A stretch of 64,000 bases of DNA from Gammaproteobacteria bacterium (GCA_021151625.1 JAGKWY010000001.1:1-64000), one strand, 5' to 3'; numbered from the stretch's first letter, positions 1-8,146 are shown. Translations and numbers: made by a program. The notes: generated by a model not told the origin, from the letters alone.

Positions 1-1
1 T

Positions 2-145
2 GCCCCGCAAGCTGCTATTGTGCGCGTCTTTTGTGCAGAAACCGATCAATCGCCCCGCGCATTTCTGGGGCTGGGTGAAATTACCGACGATGGTCGGGTT
101 GCCCCCAAACGAATTATTGCCAATCGCTCCGCTAACGAAGCCTGA
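2..145 (+). CDS. truB: tRNA pseudouridine synthase TruB, C-terminal end (partial)
   Basis: Only the last 47 codons lie in the window; the gene starts upstream of it. The visible protein end reads AFLGLGEITDDGRVAPKR and then IIANRSANEA, matching the C-terminal domain of bacterial TruB, which makes pseudouridine 55 in tRNA. The position directly before rpsO is the usual order in gammaproteobacteria (truB-rpsO-pnp). The catalytic domain is outside the window, so activity cannot be judged. Confidence 0.85.
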   Translation, partial: APQAAIVRVFCAETDQSPRAFLGLGEITDDGRVAPKRIIANRSANEA

Positions 146-294
146 TTGGTACAAGCTTTACCTCACCGAGTGATCGGCAGGGTAAAAAGGCCGCGTTGAA
201 ATCCCTTTTGATAGGGATAATCAGCGCAACAACCCACCTGTAAATATGCACGGGCGGGCTGTAAATTTTCGGCATATTAATTGAGGAAAATATC

Positions 295-564
295 ATGGCA
301 CTGAGTGCTTCTGAAAAAGCTGCAATCGTTAAAGAGTATCAACAAGCGGAAGGCGACACTGGCTCGCCAGAAGTTCAAGTAGCTCTGTTGACTATCAACA
401 TCAACAAGCTGCAAGGCCACTTCGCTGACCACAAGGCTGACCACCACTCACGTCGCGGTTTGATCCGCATGGTTAACTCCCGTCGTAAGTTGCTGGATTA
501 CCTGAAAGGTAAAGACTCTTCACGCTACGTTGCTCTGATCCAAAAACTGGGTCTGCGTCGCTAA
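295..564 (+). CDS. rpsO: 30S ribosomal protein S15
   Basis: Full-length S15 of 89 residues, the same length as in E. coli. S15 binds 16S rRNA in the 30S platform early in assembly. The conserved segments GSPEVQVALLT, LQGHF, DHHSRRGLIRMV and RRKLLDYLK are all present, and it ends GLRR like its relatives. An ATG start is preceded by GAGGA at 283-287 with 7-base spacing. The 149-base leader after truB holds a 6-bp hairpin (201-206 with 213-218). S15 autoregulates translation through its leader in E. coli, but I cannot show that here. Confidence 0.98.
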   Translation: MALSASEKAAIVKEYQQAEGDTGSPEVQVALLTININKLQGHFADHKADHHSRRGLIRMVNSRRKLLDYLKGKDSSRYVALIQKLGLRR

Positions 565-573
565 GTGTGTACT

Positions 574-605
574 GTGCCCGCCAATTGGCGGGCACTTTTA
601 TTTTT
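574..605 (+). terminator. Intrinsic terminator after rpsO
   Basis: A perfect 9-bp stem (GTGCCCGCC, 574-582, with GGCGGGCAC, 587-595) closes an AATT loop and is followed by TTTTATTTTT. It lies 9 bases after the rpsO stop, where an rpsO terminator is also found in E. coli. Some read-through into pnp is likely, as in that species (established for E. coli, inferred here). Confidence 0.9.
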
Positions 606-671
606 AGGGCCGGTATTTTCAGTACCAGTATTTTTAGCGACTGTATTTTGGGCGCAAGATTTTTTTAGGGA

Positions 672-729
672 AACGCGGTAGTGAATACATGTAAACATTA
701 CCGCACTGACAGGATGTATTTACCGCGTT
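672..729 (+). promoter_or_regulatory. Long leader stem-loop upstream of pnp
   Basis: Two stacked perfect helices, AACGCGGTA/TACCGCGTT (672-680 with 721-729) and AATACAT/ATGTATT (684-690 with 714-720), are separated by a 3-base bulge and enclose a 23-base loop. In E. coli the pnp leader forms a long stem that RNase III cuts, letting PNPase repress its own synthesis. The position and shape suggest the same role here, by analogy only. Confidence 0.6.
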
Positions 730-846
730 GATGATTGAACTAAATTTGTTGTCATTAAATTCAAAGCTGTAAATGACGTTGAAGAAGGCGCGTTCATCAC
801 AAGAAAAGCCGAACGCAAATTAAATTGAAAATGAAAGGATAAAAGA

Positions 847-2862
847 GTGAATCCGATTATTAAGAAATTCCAATACGGCAACCAAACCGTAACCCTCGAA
901 ACTGGCCGTATTGCCCGTCAGGCAACCGGTGCAGTATTAGCCACCATGGGTGAAGTATCTGTACTTTGTACCGTTGTTGGTGCAAAAGAAGCAAAAGCAG
1001 GTTTGATCGATCGTCCAATTCGCCCATTATTCCCTGAAGGTTATTTCAATGAAGTACAAGTAATTTGTACTGTTGTTTCTACCGATAAAAAGCAAGATCC
1101 CGATATTATTTCCATGATCGGCACCTCAGCGGCCCTCGCGATTTCCGGTATTCCATTTAATGGTCCAATCGGTGGTGCGCGTGTAGGTTATACGCAAGAA
1201 GAAGGCTACATCCTCAACCCAAGCTATAAGCAACTCGAAACTTCCGAGTTGGACATGGTGGTTGCAGGAACTAAAGATGCAGTATTGATGGTTGAGTCCG
1301 AAGCAAAAGAATTGCCGGAAGATATTATGCTCGGCGCGGTTCTGTTTGCTCACCAGGAATTACAAGCGGTAGTGCAAGCTTGTGCTGAATTGGCGCGCGA
1401 TGCGGGCAAGCCGCGTTGGGAGTGGCAAGCACCTGCGGTTAACCAGCCATTGAAAGATGCGATCGCGAAAAACTTTGGCGATTCTATCGGTATGGCTTAT
1501 CGCATCACTGATAAAGCAAAACGTTATGATCGTTTGGACGAATTGCGCAGCCAGGCAGTTGCCGAGTTGGTAACAGAAACTTCAGGCTTTACTGCTGATG
1601 AAGTAAAAGGCGAATTTGGTAACTACGAATACCGTTTAGTGCGTTCACGCATTGTTGCCAATGAGCCACGTATCGATGGTCGCGACAACAAAACTGTGCG
1701 TCCGATTTCTGTAGAAGTTGGCGTGTTGCCAAAAGCGCACGGTTCTGCGCTGTTCACTCGCGGTGAAACACAAGCGTTGGTTGTTGCTACTCTGGGCAAT
1801 GCGCGCGATGTACAAATCATCGATTTCCTCGAAGGCGAGAAAAAAGAAGCTTTCATGTTGCACTATAACTTCCCGCCCTTCTCTGTAGGTGAGTGTGGTC
1901 GTATGGGCGCAACTGGTCGTCGCGAAATTGGTCACGGTCGTTTGGCTAAGCGCGGTGTGCAATCTGTTCTGCCAACTCAGGAAAGCTTCCCTTACACCCT
2001 GCGTGTAGTAAGTGAAATTACTGAGTCCAACGGTTCAAGCTCCATGGCGTCTGTGTGTGGTTCTTCATTGGCATTGATGGATGCCGGTGTTCCACTGAAG
2101 GCACCAGTAGCTGGTATCGCAATGGGTCTGGTAAAAGAAGCTGAAGGCTTTGCAGTTCTCACCGATATCCTCGGCGACGAAGATCACCTCGGCGATATGG
2201 ACTTTAAAGTAGCCGGTACCACCAGTGGTGTAACTGCGCTGCAAATGGATATCAAAATCGAAGGCATCACTGAAGAGATTATGGAGATCGCACTGGAGCA
2301 AGCTCTGGCGGCGCGTTTGCACATCCTCGGTGAAATGAACAAAGTTCTCGCTAAATCGCGCACTGCGGTTAGCGAAAATGCCCCGCGTTTTGAAACCATC
2401 AAAATTCATCCGGACAAGATTCGCGACATCATCGGTAAAGGCGGCGCAACGATTCGCTCAATTACCGAAGAAACCCAATCTTCAATCGATATCGATGATG
2501 ACGGCACCGTAAAAATTTACGCCGACAACAACGAAGCACTGCAAGCGGCAATCCTGCGCGTGCAAGGTATTGTTGCTGAAGCGGAAATCGGTGCAATCTA
2601 CGAAGGCACTGTAGTGCGCATCGTAGACTTTGGTGCATTCGTTAACTTCCTGCCAGGCAAAGATGGCTTGGTACACATTTCTCAAATCGCTGAAGAGCGC
2701 GTAAACAACGTGAGCGATTATTTGAAAGAAGGTCAGGTTGTTAAAGTGAAGTGTTTGGACGTAGACCAACGCGGCCGCATCAAGCTTTCTATCAAGGAAG
2801 CGGTAGCGGAAGAGTCTGGTGCTGCTCCAGCAGCTCCTGCGGCGGAAACTGTAGAAGAATAA
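847..2862 (+). CDS. pnp: Polynucleotide phosphorylase, with an internal ~40-residue in-frame gap
   Basis: PNPase degrades RNA from the 3' end with phosphate and is a trimeric core of the degradosome. The order is first RNase PH domain, helical linker, second RNase PH domain (from about residue 270, HGSALFTRGETQAL), KH (IIGKGG) and S1 (EGTVVRIVDFGAFV), with an Ala/Glu-rich tail. The start is GTG with AAAGGA at 834-839. It is 671 residues against about 700-711 in the family. The missing block lies between residues 52 and 53 (bases 1002/1003): KEAKAG runs straight into LIDRPIRPLFPEG. In E. coli about 40 residues lie between these motifs, including the FFRR loop that grips RNA in the pore. The frame and everything downstream are intact. 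It is either a real internal deletion or an assembly error; activity is doubtful if real. Confidence 0.95.
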   Translation: MNPIIKKFQYGNQTVTLETGRIARQATGAVLATMGEVSVLCTVVGAKEAKAGLIDRPIRPLFPEGYFNEVQVICTVVSTDKKQDPDIISMIGTSAALAISGIPFNGPIGGARVGYTQEEGYILNPSYKQLETSELDMVVAGTKDAVLMVESEAKELPEDIMLGAVLFAHQELQAVVQACAELARDAGKPRWEWQAPAVNQPLKDAIAKNFGDSIGMAYRITDKAKRYDRLDELRSQAVAELVTETSGFTADEVKGEFGNYEYRLVRSRIVANEPRIDGRDNKTVRPISVEVGVLPKAHGSALFTRGETQALVVATLGNARDVQIIDFLEGEKKEAFMLHYNFPPFSVGECGRMGATGRREIGHGRLAKRGVQSVLPTQESFPYTLRVVSEITESNGSSSMASVCGSSLALMDAGVPLKAPVAGIAMGLVKEAEGFAVLTDILGDEDHLGDMDFKVAGTTSGVTALQMDIKIEGITEEIMEIALEQALAARLHILGEMNKVLAKSRTAVSENAPRFETIKIHPDKIRDIIGKGGATIRSITEETQSSIDIDDDGTVKIYADNNEALQAAILRVQGIVAEAEIGAIYEGTVVRIVDFGAFVNFLPGKDGLVHISQIAEERVNNVSDYLKEGQVVKVKCLDVDQRGRIKLSIKEAVAEESGAAPAAPAAETVEE

Positions 2863-2883
2863 TTCTTCGCAGTTCCTGCTTAA

Positions 2884-2919
2884 CAAAAACGCCCGCATTT
2901 GCGGGCGTTTTTGTTTTTA
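2884..2919 (+). terminator. Intrinsic terminator after pnp
   Basis: A perfect palindrome, CAAAAACGCCCGCA (2884-2897) with TGCGGGCGTTTTTG (2900-2913), ends in a T-rich tract. The A-run on the 5' side makes it potentially bidirectional. Confidence 0.92.
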
Positions 2920-2970
2920 TAACTTTTTCGCAGGTCCTCTGGTTAGTATTTTTCATGTGTTAATATGCGC

Positions 2971-3110
2971 GCCAAGCTGCAATGGCTGGATTTGAAATTA
3001 GTAAATTAAAAGGGACGCATATGAAGTCGTTATTCCAGGTTAATTATCTTTCTGTGGTTGGGATCATCTCGGCCATTGTCTTTAGTTCTTCTGCCCATGC
3101 ATTAATTATT
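2971..3110 (+). repeat. Direct repeat copy 1: leader and signal-peptide coding DNA of PEP-CTERM gene 1
   Basis: About 140 bases, from GCCAAGCTGCAATGG through the start codon and signal peptide to TTAATTATT, recur at 4134-4273 with about five mismatches. Similarity falls off abruptly in the mature protein. It marks a tandem duplication, or later gene conversion, of the 5' end. Confidence 0.9.
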
Positions 3111-4040
3111 CAATCCAGTGTGAGCGCCTATGCGCAGCATCAGGTCAATGATACTTATAGCGAGCATTATCTCGGTCCTCAAAGTTCTTTCGAAGAAAGC
3201 TACGGGTATCCCGGCGACTTTTCGACGGGATCGGCTGATGCAAGTGGCTATGTCCGCAATCGGCTTCAGGTAGATGCAGAAGGGCAAAATTTTATTGTCT
3301 CATCGGTTGGTTATAACTGGATAACTGAGGCACCTTTCCATCCAGATGCGGTAGATGGTCCATTTCAGCCATTTTCATTTTCCAATGATTTGCAGGTAAA
3401 CCGTACGGCACATATCACCAATGATTCTGCAGCCGATGTTCATTTGACATTTGACTATCTAATCAACTCTGGACGGCTCGAGTATTCTCTGCCGGAATTG
3501 ACCGGTAATGAGTATATGTCACTCATGTTTATGGCGGGTGTTGTTGTTAATGATCATCAGAAGTCATGGATTGTTGGTGCAAACGCTTTTGTAGGGGAGC
3601 GATACAAAAGTATTTTCGATGAATCATTCTACTTGTTGGAAAGTGTAATTCAGGGTAGCCAGAATACTTTCACCACTAGTGGGGATCTAAATTCAGATGC
3701 ACTAATAAACCATTGGCGTTATGAGTGGCAGGAGCAGCAAGGCCAGATGGATCTTGGGGTTCTAAAAGCTGGCGAAACGATAAAACTCGATTATTTTTAT
3801 CGCACGCGTGTTCGTGGTTTTATGGAGCATTGTGTTCCAGCGCGTGATTCTGAAATCCCCATTGTTGGTTGTATAGATAGTTTGGGTAGCGCTCAAATCG
3901 GGTATTGGAACGATGGTTCATCAGCACTGATTGATGAATCAACCGTTAAGGCCGTCTCAGTGCCGGAGCCATCCCCAATATATTTATTCATGTTGGGTGT
4001 GTTTGGAATTTTTATATCGCGCATAAAAAAGAATAAATAA
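3021..4040 (+). CDS. PEP-CTERM secreted protein, paralogue 1
   Basis: Secreted protein of 339 residues from the ATG at 3021, which is preceded by AAAGGG; a longer frame from 2982 would bury the signal peptide. A signal peptide (MKSLFQVNYLSVVG to SAHA) leads a mature part beginning LIIQSSVSAYAQHQVND. The C-terminus carries VPEP, a hydrophobic helix and RIKKNK, the PEP-CTERM sorting signal that exosortase-type enzymes recognise in exopolysaccharide-producing Gram-negatives. Near the end, HCVPARDSEIPIVGCIDS, with two cysteines, is shared with both neighbours. No enzyme domain is recognised; a cell-surface or matrix role is inference. No exosortase gene lies in the window. Confidence 0.85.
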   Translation: MKSLFQVNYLSVVGIISAIVFSSSAHALIIQSSVSAYAQHQVNDTYSEHYLGPQSSFEESYGYPGDFSTGSADASGYVRNRLQVDAEGQNFIVSSVGYNWITEAPFHPDAVDGPFQPFSFSNDLQVNRTAHITNDSAADVHLTFDYLINSGRLEYSLPELTGNEYMSLMFMAGVVVNDHQKSWIVGANAFVGERYKSIFDESFYLLESVIQGSQNTFTTSGDLNSDALINHWRYEWQEQQGQMDLGVLKAGETIKLDYFYRTRVRGFMEHCVPARDSEIPIVGCIDSLGSAQIGYWNDGSSALIDESTVKAVSVPEPSPIYLFMLGVFGIFISRIKKNK

Positions 4041-4050
4041 CAATCCTTTC

Positions 4051-4082
4051 AAAAAATGCCCGCAGCTGCGCACGTTTTTTTA
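4051..4082 (+). terminator. Imperfect terminator after PEP-CTERM gene 1
   Basis: AAAAAATGCCCGCAG pairs with CTGCGCACGTTTTTT, with two mismatches near the middle (4060/4071 and 4059/4072). It is a decayed version of the perfect hairpin after gene 2 (5167-5198), fitting duplication of a whole gene-plus-terminator unit. Confidence 0.6.
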
Positions 4083-4133
4083 TTACTTTTTTGTAAGCAC
4101 TCTGGGTAATATTTTCTTATGCTAATATGTGCA

Positions 4134-4273
4134 GCCAAGCTGCAATGGCAGGATTTGAAATTAGTAAATTAAAAGGGACGCATATGAAGTCGTTATTCCA
4201 GGTTAATTATCTTTCTGTGGTTGGGATTGTCTCGGCCATTGTCTTTAGTTCTTCTGTCCATGCCTTAATTATT
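4134..4273 (+). repeat. Direct repeat copy 2: leader and signal-peptide coding DNA of PEP-CTERM gene 2
   Basis: Second copy of the block at 2971-3110, offset by 1163 bases. Differences include CT/CA at the GGCTGGA/GGCAGGA step, TCA/TTG in the signal peptide, and GCCCATGCA versus GTCCATGCC at the cleavage region. Confidence 0.9.
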
Positions 4274-5155
4274 GATACTAGTGTCAGTGCAGTCATTTCA
4301 CATCAAGTGAATGACAAATACGTTGAATATGCAGTGGGGCCGCAGTTATCTCTTGGTGAGCGGCCAGATGCTCTTACGGTGCCTGACATACATATGAATG
4401 AAGGCAGTGGTTACATCTATAATTTTGCATGGACAGATGATTCGGGTAGGGATTTGATTTCCTCTAATGCTAGTAATGCATGGATATCACTTGAAAAATA
4501 TGGAAACTTGAATGAATTCCAGCCCTATAATTTTAGAAATCAAGTGGTTGCAACCCGCAAGACTGTCATCACCAACAACACAATAAATGATGTTGGGTTG
4601 AGTATTGATTATTTAATTGATGGGGGTGGGATTGGATTTCAGTCAGCGTTTTTAACTCCAGATGAGAATCTTTTTGCGCTGGCGAGTAATCTCATTGTGC
4701 TCAATAGTGATAATTATTTGTGGCTTTCGGGTGCATTTGTTATGGCAGGGGAGCCTTATGGGCCTTTTGGAGTGCTTAATACTTATGCAGATAATATGAA
4801 TGGCACGAGCTATTCATGGAGTGATGAGAATGGAGCTGGTTTTGGTTATCGCTGGGATTCACAACATTATCTATTTGACTTCGGGGTATTAAAAGCTGGT
4901 GAAAGTATTACTCTGGAGCAAAAACTTCGAACCAGAGTTAGTGGCAGTATTTCTCATTGTATTCCTCGGCCTGATACAGAGTTCGGTTTTATGTCATGTC
5001 TGGATTCTGTGGCTCATTCTGTAATTGGGTATTGGTCTGAAGAAAGTGTACCATTAAGTATTCAAACTTATTCAGTTCCAGAGCCATCGTCTCTCTATCT
5101 GCTGTTGCTGAGTGTGCTAGGAATTTTTATGATGCGCACAAGGAAAGATAAATAA
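4184..5155 (+). CDS. PEP-CTERM secreted protein, paralogue 2
   Basis: Secreted protein of 323 residues, starting at the ATG at 4184 that matches the start of paralogue 1. The signal peptide differs from paralogue 1 at only a few residues, whereas the mature part is much more diverged. Shared landmarks are LIIDTSVSAVISHQVNDKY, the alternating polar/beta-type body, FGVLKAGESITL, HCIP and SCLDS before the end, and the sorting tail VPEPSSLYLLLLSVLG followed by RTRKDK. It follows gene 1 by 143 bases, has its own leader copy, and ends in a strong terminator. Function unknown. Confidence 0.85.
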   Translation: MKSLFQVNYLSVVGIVSAIVFSSSVHALIIDTSVSAVISHQVNDKYVEYAVGPQLSLGERPDALTVPDIHMNEGSGYIYNFAWTDDSGRDLISSNASNAWISLEKYGNLNEFQPYNFRNQVVATRKTVITNNTINDVGLSIDYLIDGGGIGFQSAFLTPDENLFALASNLIVLNSDNYLWLSGAFVMAGEPYGPFGVLNTYADNMNGTSYSWSDENGAGFGYRWDSQHYLFDFGVLKAGESITLEQKLRTRVSGSISHCIPRPDTEFGFMSCLDSVAHSVIGYWSEESVPLSIQTYSVPEPSSLYLLLLSVLGIFMMRTRKDK

Positions 5156-5166
5156 AATCCGCTTCG

Positions 5167-5198
5167 AAAAAACGCCCGCAGCTGCGGGCGTTTTTTTT
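5167..5198 (+). terminator. Intrinsic terminator after PEP-CTERM gene 2
   Basis: A perfect self-complementary run, six A, CGCCCGCAGCTGCGGGCG, then eight T. It is a classic intrinsic terminator, usable on both strands. Confidence 0.93.
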
Positions 5199-5347
5199 GC
5201 TTTTTTAAAAGCCTAATCCAGTTCACTTTTTTAAGGTATCGAATGGCATAGCATGTACAGATCGAGGCATAAATGCTAGCTCCTTCTTTTTAAACATGTT
5301 CTCGATTGCCCCTCTTGTTATTCCTTTCTTAATTAAATGGAACTTTT

Positions 5348-6352
5348 ATGAACAACTTGCAACTTAAAAAGTTTTGCTTCCTTGCTTTTGTCGGCCACAG
5401 TGCGTTCGCAAATGCACTAATCATTGATCAAACAGTTAGTTCAAACTATACCCATCAAGTTAATTTCACCTACGAAAGCGGCTCTCTGGGACCTCAATCA
5501 TCGATAGAACCTGATTGGTACAATTCCCATTACTATAAAACCAAAGATGAATTGGCGGCAGGTAGTGCCAACACGGCAGTTTTGGCAAATCTTGCAGGTA
5601 ACAGTTTTTTGTATTCATACGGACAAACAGGTTGGAAGGTCCGGGAGTGGTATCAGCCAGAAACTACCTATGAATCTATCCCGGCGTTTAGCTATTTCAG
5701 TAGCTCACAGCTAACTCGTTCAGCAGTAATTACTAATGACACTGGTGCTCGTGTGCAACTTGATTTGAATTACTTACTGGCTAGTGGAGCAATTGGTTTT
5801 TATTTGCCTGAATTAATTGACGATGAATTTGCCTATGCAAATTTTTATTTTGATCTATCTGTCAACAGTCATTCAATTTGGTCGAGCGGTGGGTCCATGT
5901 ACGTTGATGCGAGTTACCCATCTATTTTTGACCCGCAGCTGTCAACCTTTGGTGGTGAGTTGCATGGTAACCTATCTACATGGAGTCATTTATCCGGAGA
6001 ACACTTTGATACACCAATGAATTTTTGGAGTTACAACTGGAACGGCCAACACGGCAATCTAAGTCTCGGTGAGCTGGCTCCAGGTGAATCCCTTGAAGTG
6101 GCGTATCGATATTTCACTGGAGTGGGTGGGAGGGTAACTCATTGTGTCCCCACTGCCGACCCGGTAGATTTATTTGTAGGTTGCGCTGATCTGCTTGCAT
6201 TCGCCCACCTTGGGAGTGCTTATGGAAGTGAGGTAGCTCCTTTGGATGAGACAACTATTAGAGCGGTCGCAATACCAGAGCCATCCTCGCTTGCGTTAAT
6301 GGTTGTTGCTTTTGGTCTATGGATTCGACGGATGACTGTAAAAGCCAAATAA
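5348..6352 (+). CDS. PEP-CTERM secreted protein, paralogue 3
   Basis: Third member of the tandem family, 334 residues. The signal peptide (MNNLQLKKFCFLAFVGHSAF, cleaved near ANA) is unrelated to the duplicated one, so this copy is older or was not converted. The mature start LIIDQTVSSNYTHQVNFTY, the GxLxPGESLEVAYRY segment, HCVPTADP and GCADL align with paralogues 1 and 2. The sorting tail is IPEPSSLALMVVAFGLWI then RRMTVKAK. It has a separate upstream region of 149 bases after the gene 2 terminator, without the repeated leader. Function unknown. Confidence 0.85.
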   Translation: MNNLQLKKFCFLAFVGHSAFANALIIDQTVSSNYTHQVNFTYESGSLGPQSSIEPDWYNSHYYKTKDELAAGSANTAVLANLAGNSFLYSYGQTGWKVREWYQPETTYESIPAFSYFSSSQLTRSAVITNDTGARVQLDLNYLLASGAIGFYLPELIDDEFAYANFYFDLSVNSHSIWSSGGSMYVDASYPSIFDPQLSTFGGELHGNLSTWSHLSGEHFDTPMNFWSYNWNGQHGNLSLGELAPGESLEVAYRYFTGVGGRVTHCVPTADPVDLFVGCADLLAFAHLGSAYGSEVAPLDETTIRAVAIPEPSSLALMVVAFGLWIRRMTVKAK

Positions 6353-6363
6353 AATTTTATCGC

Positions 6364-6395
6364 CAGCGCGCGCTATCGTGAAAGAAAGCGCGCTG
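6364..6395 (+). other. Hairpin after PEP-CTERM gene 3
   Basis: CAGCGCGC (6364-6371) pairs with GCGCGCTG (6388-6395) around a 16-base loop. No T-run follows; instead a run of nine G lies at 6406-6414. It may be a weak or factor-dependent terminator or an mRNA 3' end stabiliser. Confidence 0.4.
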
Positions 6396-6474
6396 TAAAT
6401 AAAGTGGGGGGGGGAAAATAAATGGGATGACATTTCCCCTGGCCTGCACTCTAAAAATGCAAATTAACTAATGT

Positions 6475-6825
6475 TTAGTGTTTTGGTGTGTTTGTTGTTG
6501 AATCGTCGTTATGACCTTCCCCGAGTGACGAGCCTGAATACAAAATCGTTCCATCTGGTAGTTGTCTGCAACTCAGTTTTTGTTGTTCCATTAAATACTC
6601 CAGCGCGGCAAGTACGCGTTTTTGGTCTTCCTCTATTCGCTGTCGGGTAATCCACCAGTGGCAAATTCCTTCCAGTGTGTCTGCGGCAAACTGGTGTTGC
6701 TCAAGGTAGCGGGAAATTTCATTGGCAATTTTCTCAATCTGCGCGTCAGTGATTGGCTTGTCGCTCACCTTGTCTATCCCTCGCTGTATCCATTGTATGG
6801 GCGATAAACGCAAGTCCTGTGCCAA
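6475..6825 (-). CDS. Small unknown protein divergent from the sigma-54 activator
   Basis: 116 residues, mainly helical and charged, with no signal peptide or membrane segment. The N-terminal part (LRLSPIQWIQRGIDKVSDKP) is followed by amphipathic helices with many Glu/Gln and a polar tail rich in Gly, Asp, Ser and Thr. No family recognised. The only start giving this length is a TTG at 6825 with a weak AGG ahead, so the start is uncertain. It is transcribed away from the activator gene across a 247-base gap and could share its control region. A regulatory partner of the activator is possible but only inferred from position. Confidence 0.6.
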   Translation of the reverse strand: MAQDLRLSPIQWIQRGIDKVSDKPITDAQIEKIANEISRYLEQHQFAADTLEGICHWWITRQRIEEDQKRVLAALEYLMEQQKLSCRQLPDGTILYSGSSLGEGHNDDSTTNTPKH

Positions 6826-7072
6826 TCAACCTAGTGTTTTTCTCTGGCAATAAATTGTCATTGAAATGCGCCGCCAGTTCTTGGCTTTTGGCACGAATTG
6901 TAAGATTGTGAAAATGTCACAGGAATTTCGCAATAAATACACACAGCGCACTTTGGCTTTGTGATAGTTTCCAAAAATTAAGCAATAACAATCAGGGCAG
7001 GATGCCGGTGAGAGCAGTCAAGTTCCTTACTTAATTGCATTAAAAAATATGTATTTAAAAGGATAATTGATT

Positions 7073-8119
7073 ATGAATAAGACCATTCTCTCGATAAGCC
7101 CGGAAATGCGCGCAGAGTTTTCCCGTTTAAACCTCTGTGGCAACTGCAACAAGTTTTTGCAAGTGTTGGAATTAATTAAAAAAATTTCCCAGCATCAGGC
7201 AACTGTCCTGATTCAGGGGGAGACTGGCACTGGCAAGGAAAATGCGGCGCGTGCTATTCACTATTTGGGCGCACGTGCTACCTGTCCGTTTATTCCCATC
7301 AATTGCGCAACCATCGCTGATGATTTACTTGAAAGCGAATTATTTGGTCATGAAAAAGGTGCCTTTACCGACGCGCGCCACACCAAAGAAGGTCTGGTGG
7401 CGGTGGCCAATGGCGGCAGTCTGTTTTTGGATGAGGTGGATAGCCTTAGCCCCAAGGCCCAGGCATCGCTGTTGCGTTTTTTACAAACCCAGGAATATCG
7501 GCCGGTAGGTTCCAAGAAAATACTGCGCGCAAACGTGCGCATAATTGCTGCGACCAACGCCGATCTAAAATTCCTGGTAGAACACAAAAAATTCCGTGAA
7601 GATTTGTATTTTCGCCTTAACGTATTGAATCTGTTAATGCCGCCCTTGCGTGAGCGCAAAGATGATATGGGCCTTATTGCGGAAAATTTATTGCAGCGAT
7701 TTGCGCGCGAATATGAATTGCCAATCAAACTTTTATCTGAGCAAAGCCTGTTGCATTTGCAGCAGCAGCCCTGGCCGGGCAATGTGCGCGAATTTGAAAA
7801 CACCCTCTTGCGCGCCTATTTACTCTCATCCGGGCAAGCGCTGGATATTGGCGCTGAGCTATTTGCAGATACTGTGGACCTTGCAACAGGTGATGAGCCA
7901 GATGCTGAGTTTTATCCCGGAGCTGGCGCTGATTTCCCCGGCAGTTTTCAGGATGCCAAGGCGCGCGCGATTGTCGATTTTGAAAAAGCCTATTTGATGC
8001 GAGTGATGCAAATTACTCATGGCAATGTCACCCTGGCTGCAAGGATTGCAGGTAAAGAAAGGCGGGCGCTGGGAAAATTGTTGCAAAAATACCATATTGA
8101 TAAATCCCTCTACCGCTAG
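7073..8119 (+). CDS. Sigma-54-dependent activator (AAA+ and HTH, no sensor domain)
   Basis: Bacterial enhancer-binding protein of 348 residues that would use ATP to remodel sigma-54 RNA polymerase. The ATG at 7073 follows AAAAGGAT. Walker A is GETGTGKE (49-56), the sigma-54 contact loop is GAFTDA (96-101) where the usual form is GAFTGA, Walker B is FLDEVD (118-123), then come FREDLYFRLNV and the WPGNVREFENTL sensor II region. A Fis-type helix-turn-helix ends the protein (GNVTLAARIAG). Only about 20 residues precede the AAA+ core, so there is no receiver, PAS or GAF domain, as in PspF; control must come from its level or a partner protein. A CxxC (LCGNCNK, 22-25) lies at the N-terminus. It ends 388 bases before the eCIS operon, which has a sigma-54 promoter. 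Confidence 0.93.
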   Translation: MNKTILSISPEMRAEFSRLNLCGNCNKFLQVLELIKKISQHQATVLIQGETGTGKENAARAIHYLGARATCPFIPINCATIADDLLESELFGHEKGAFTDARHTKEGLVAVANGGSLFLDEVDSLSPKAQASLLRFLQTQEYRPVGSKKILRANVRIIAATNADLKFLVEHKKFREDLYFRLNVLNLLMPPLRERKDDMGLIAENLLQRFAREYELPIKLLSEQSLLHLQQQPWPGNVREFENTLLRAYLLSSGQALDIGAELFADTVDLATGDEPDAEFYPGAGADFPGSFQDAKARAIVDFEKAYLMRVMQITHGNVTLAARIAGKERRALGKLLQKYHIDKSLYR

Positions 8120-8146
8120 CTAATTTTCTGTTTGAACGTTTTAAGT

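Noticed and set aside
6406..6414. Run of nine G as a phase-variation tract
   Set aside because: It lies between genes, far from any start codon or recognised promoter, so slippage would not obviously switch anything.
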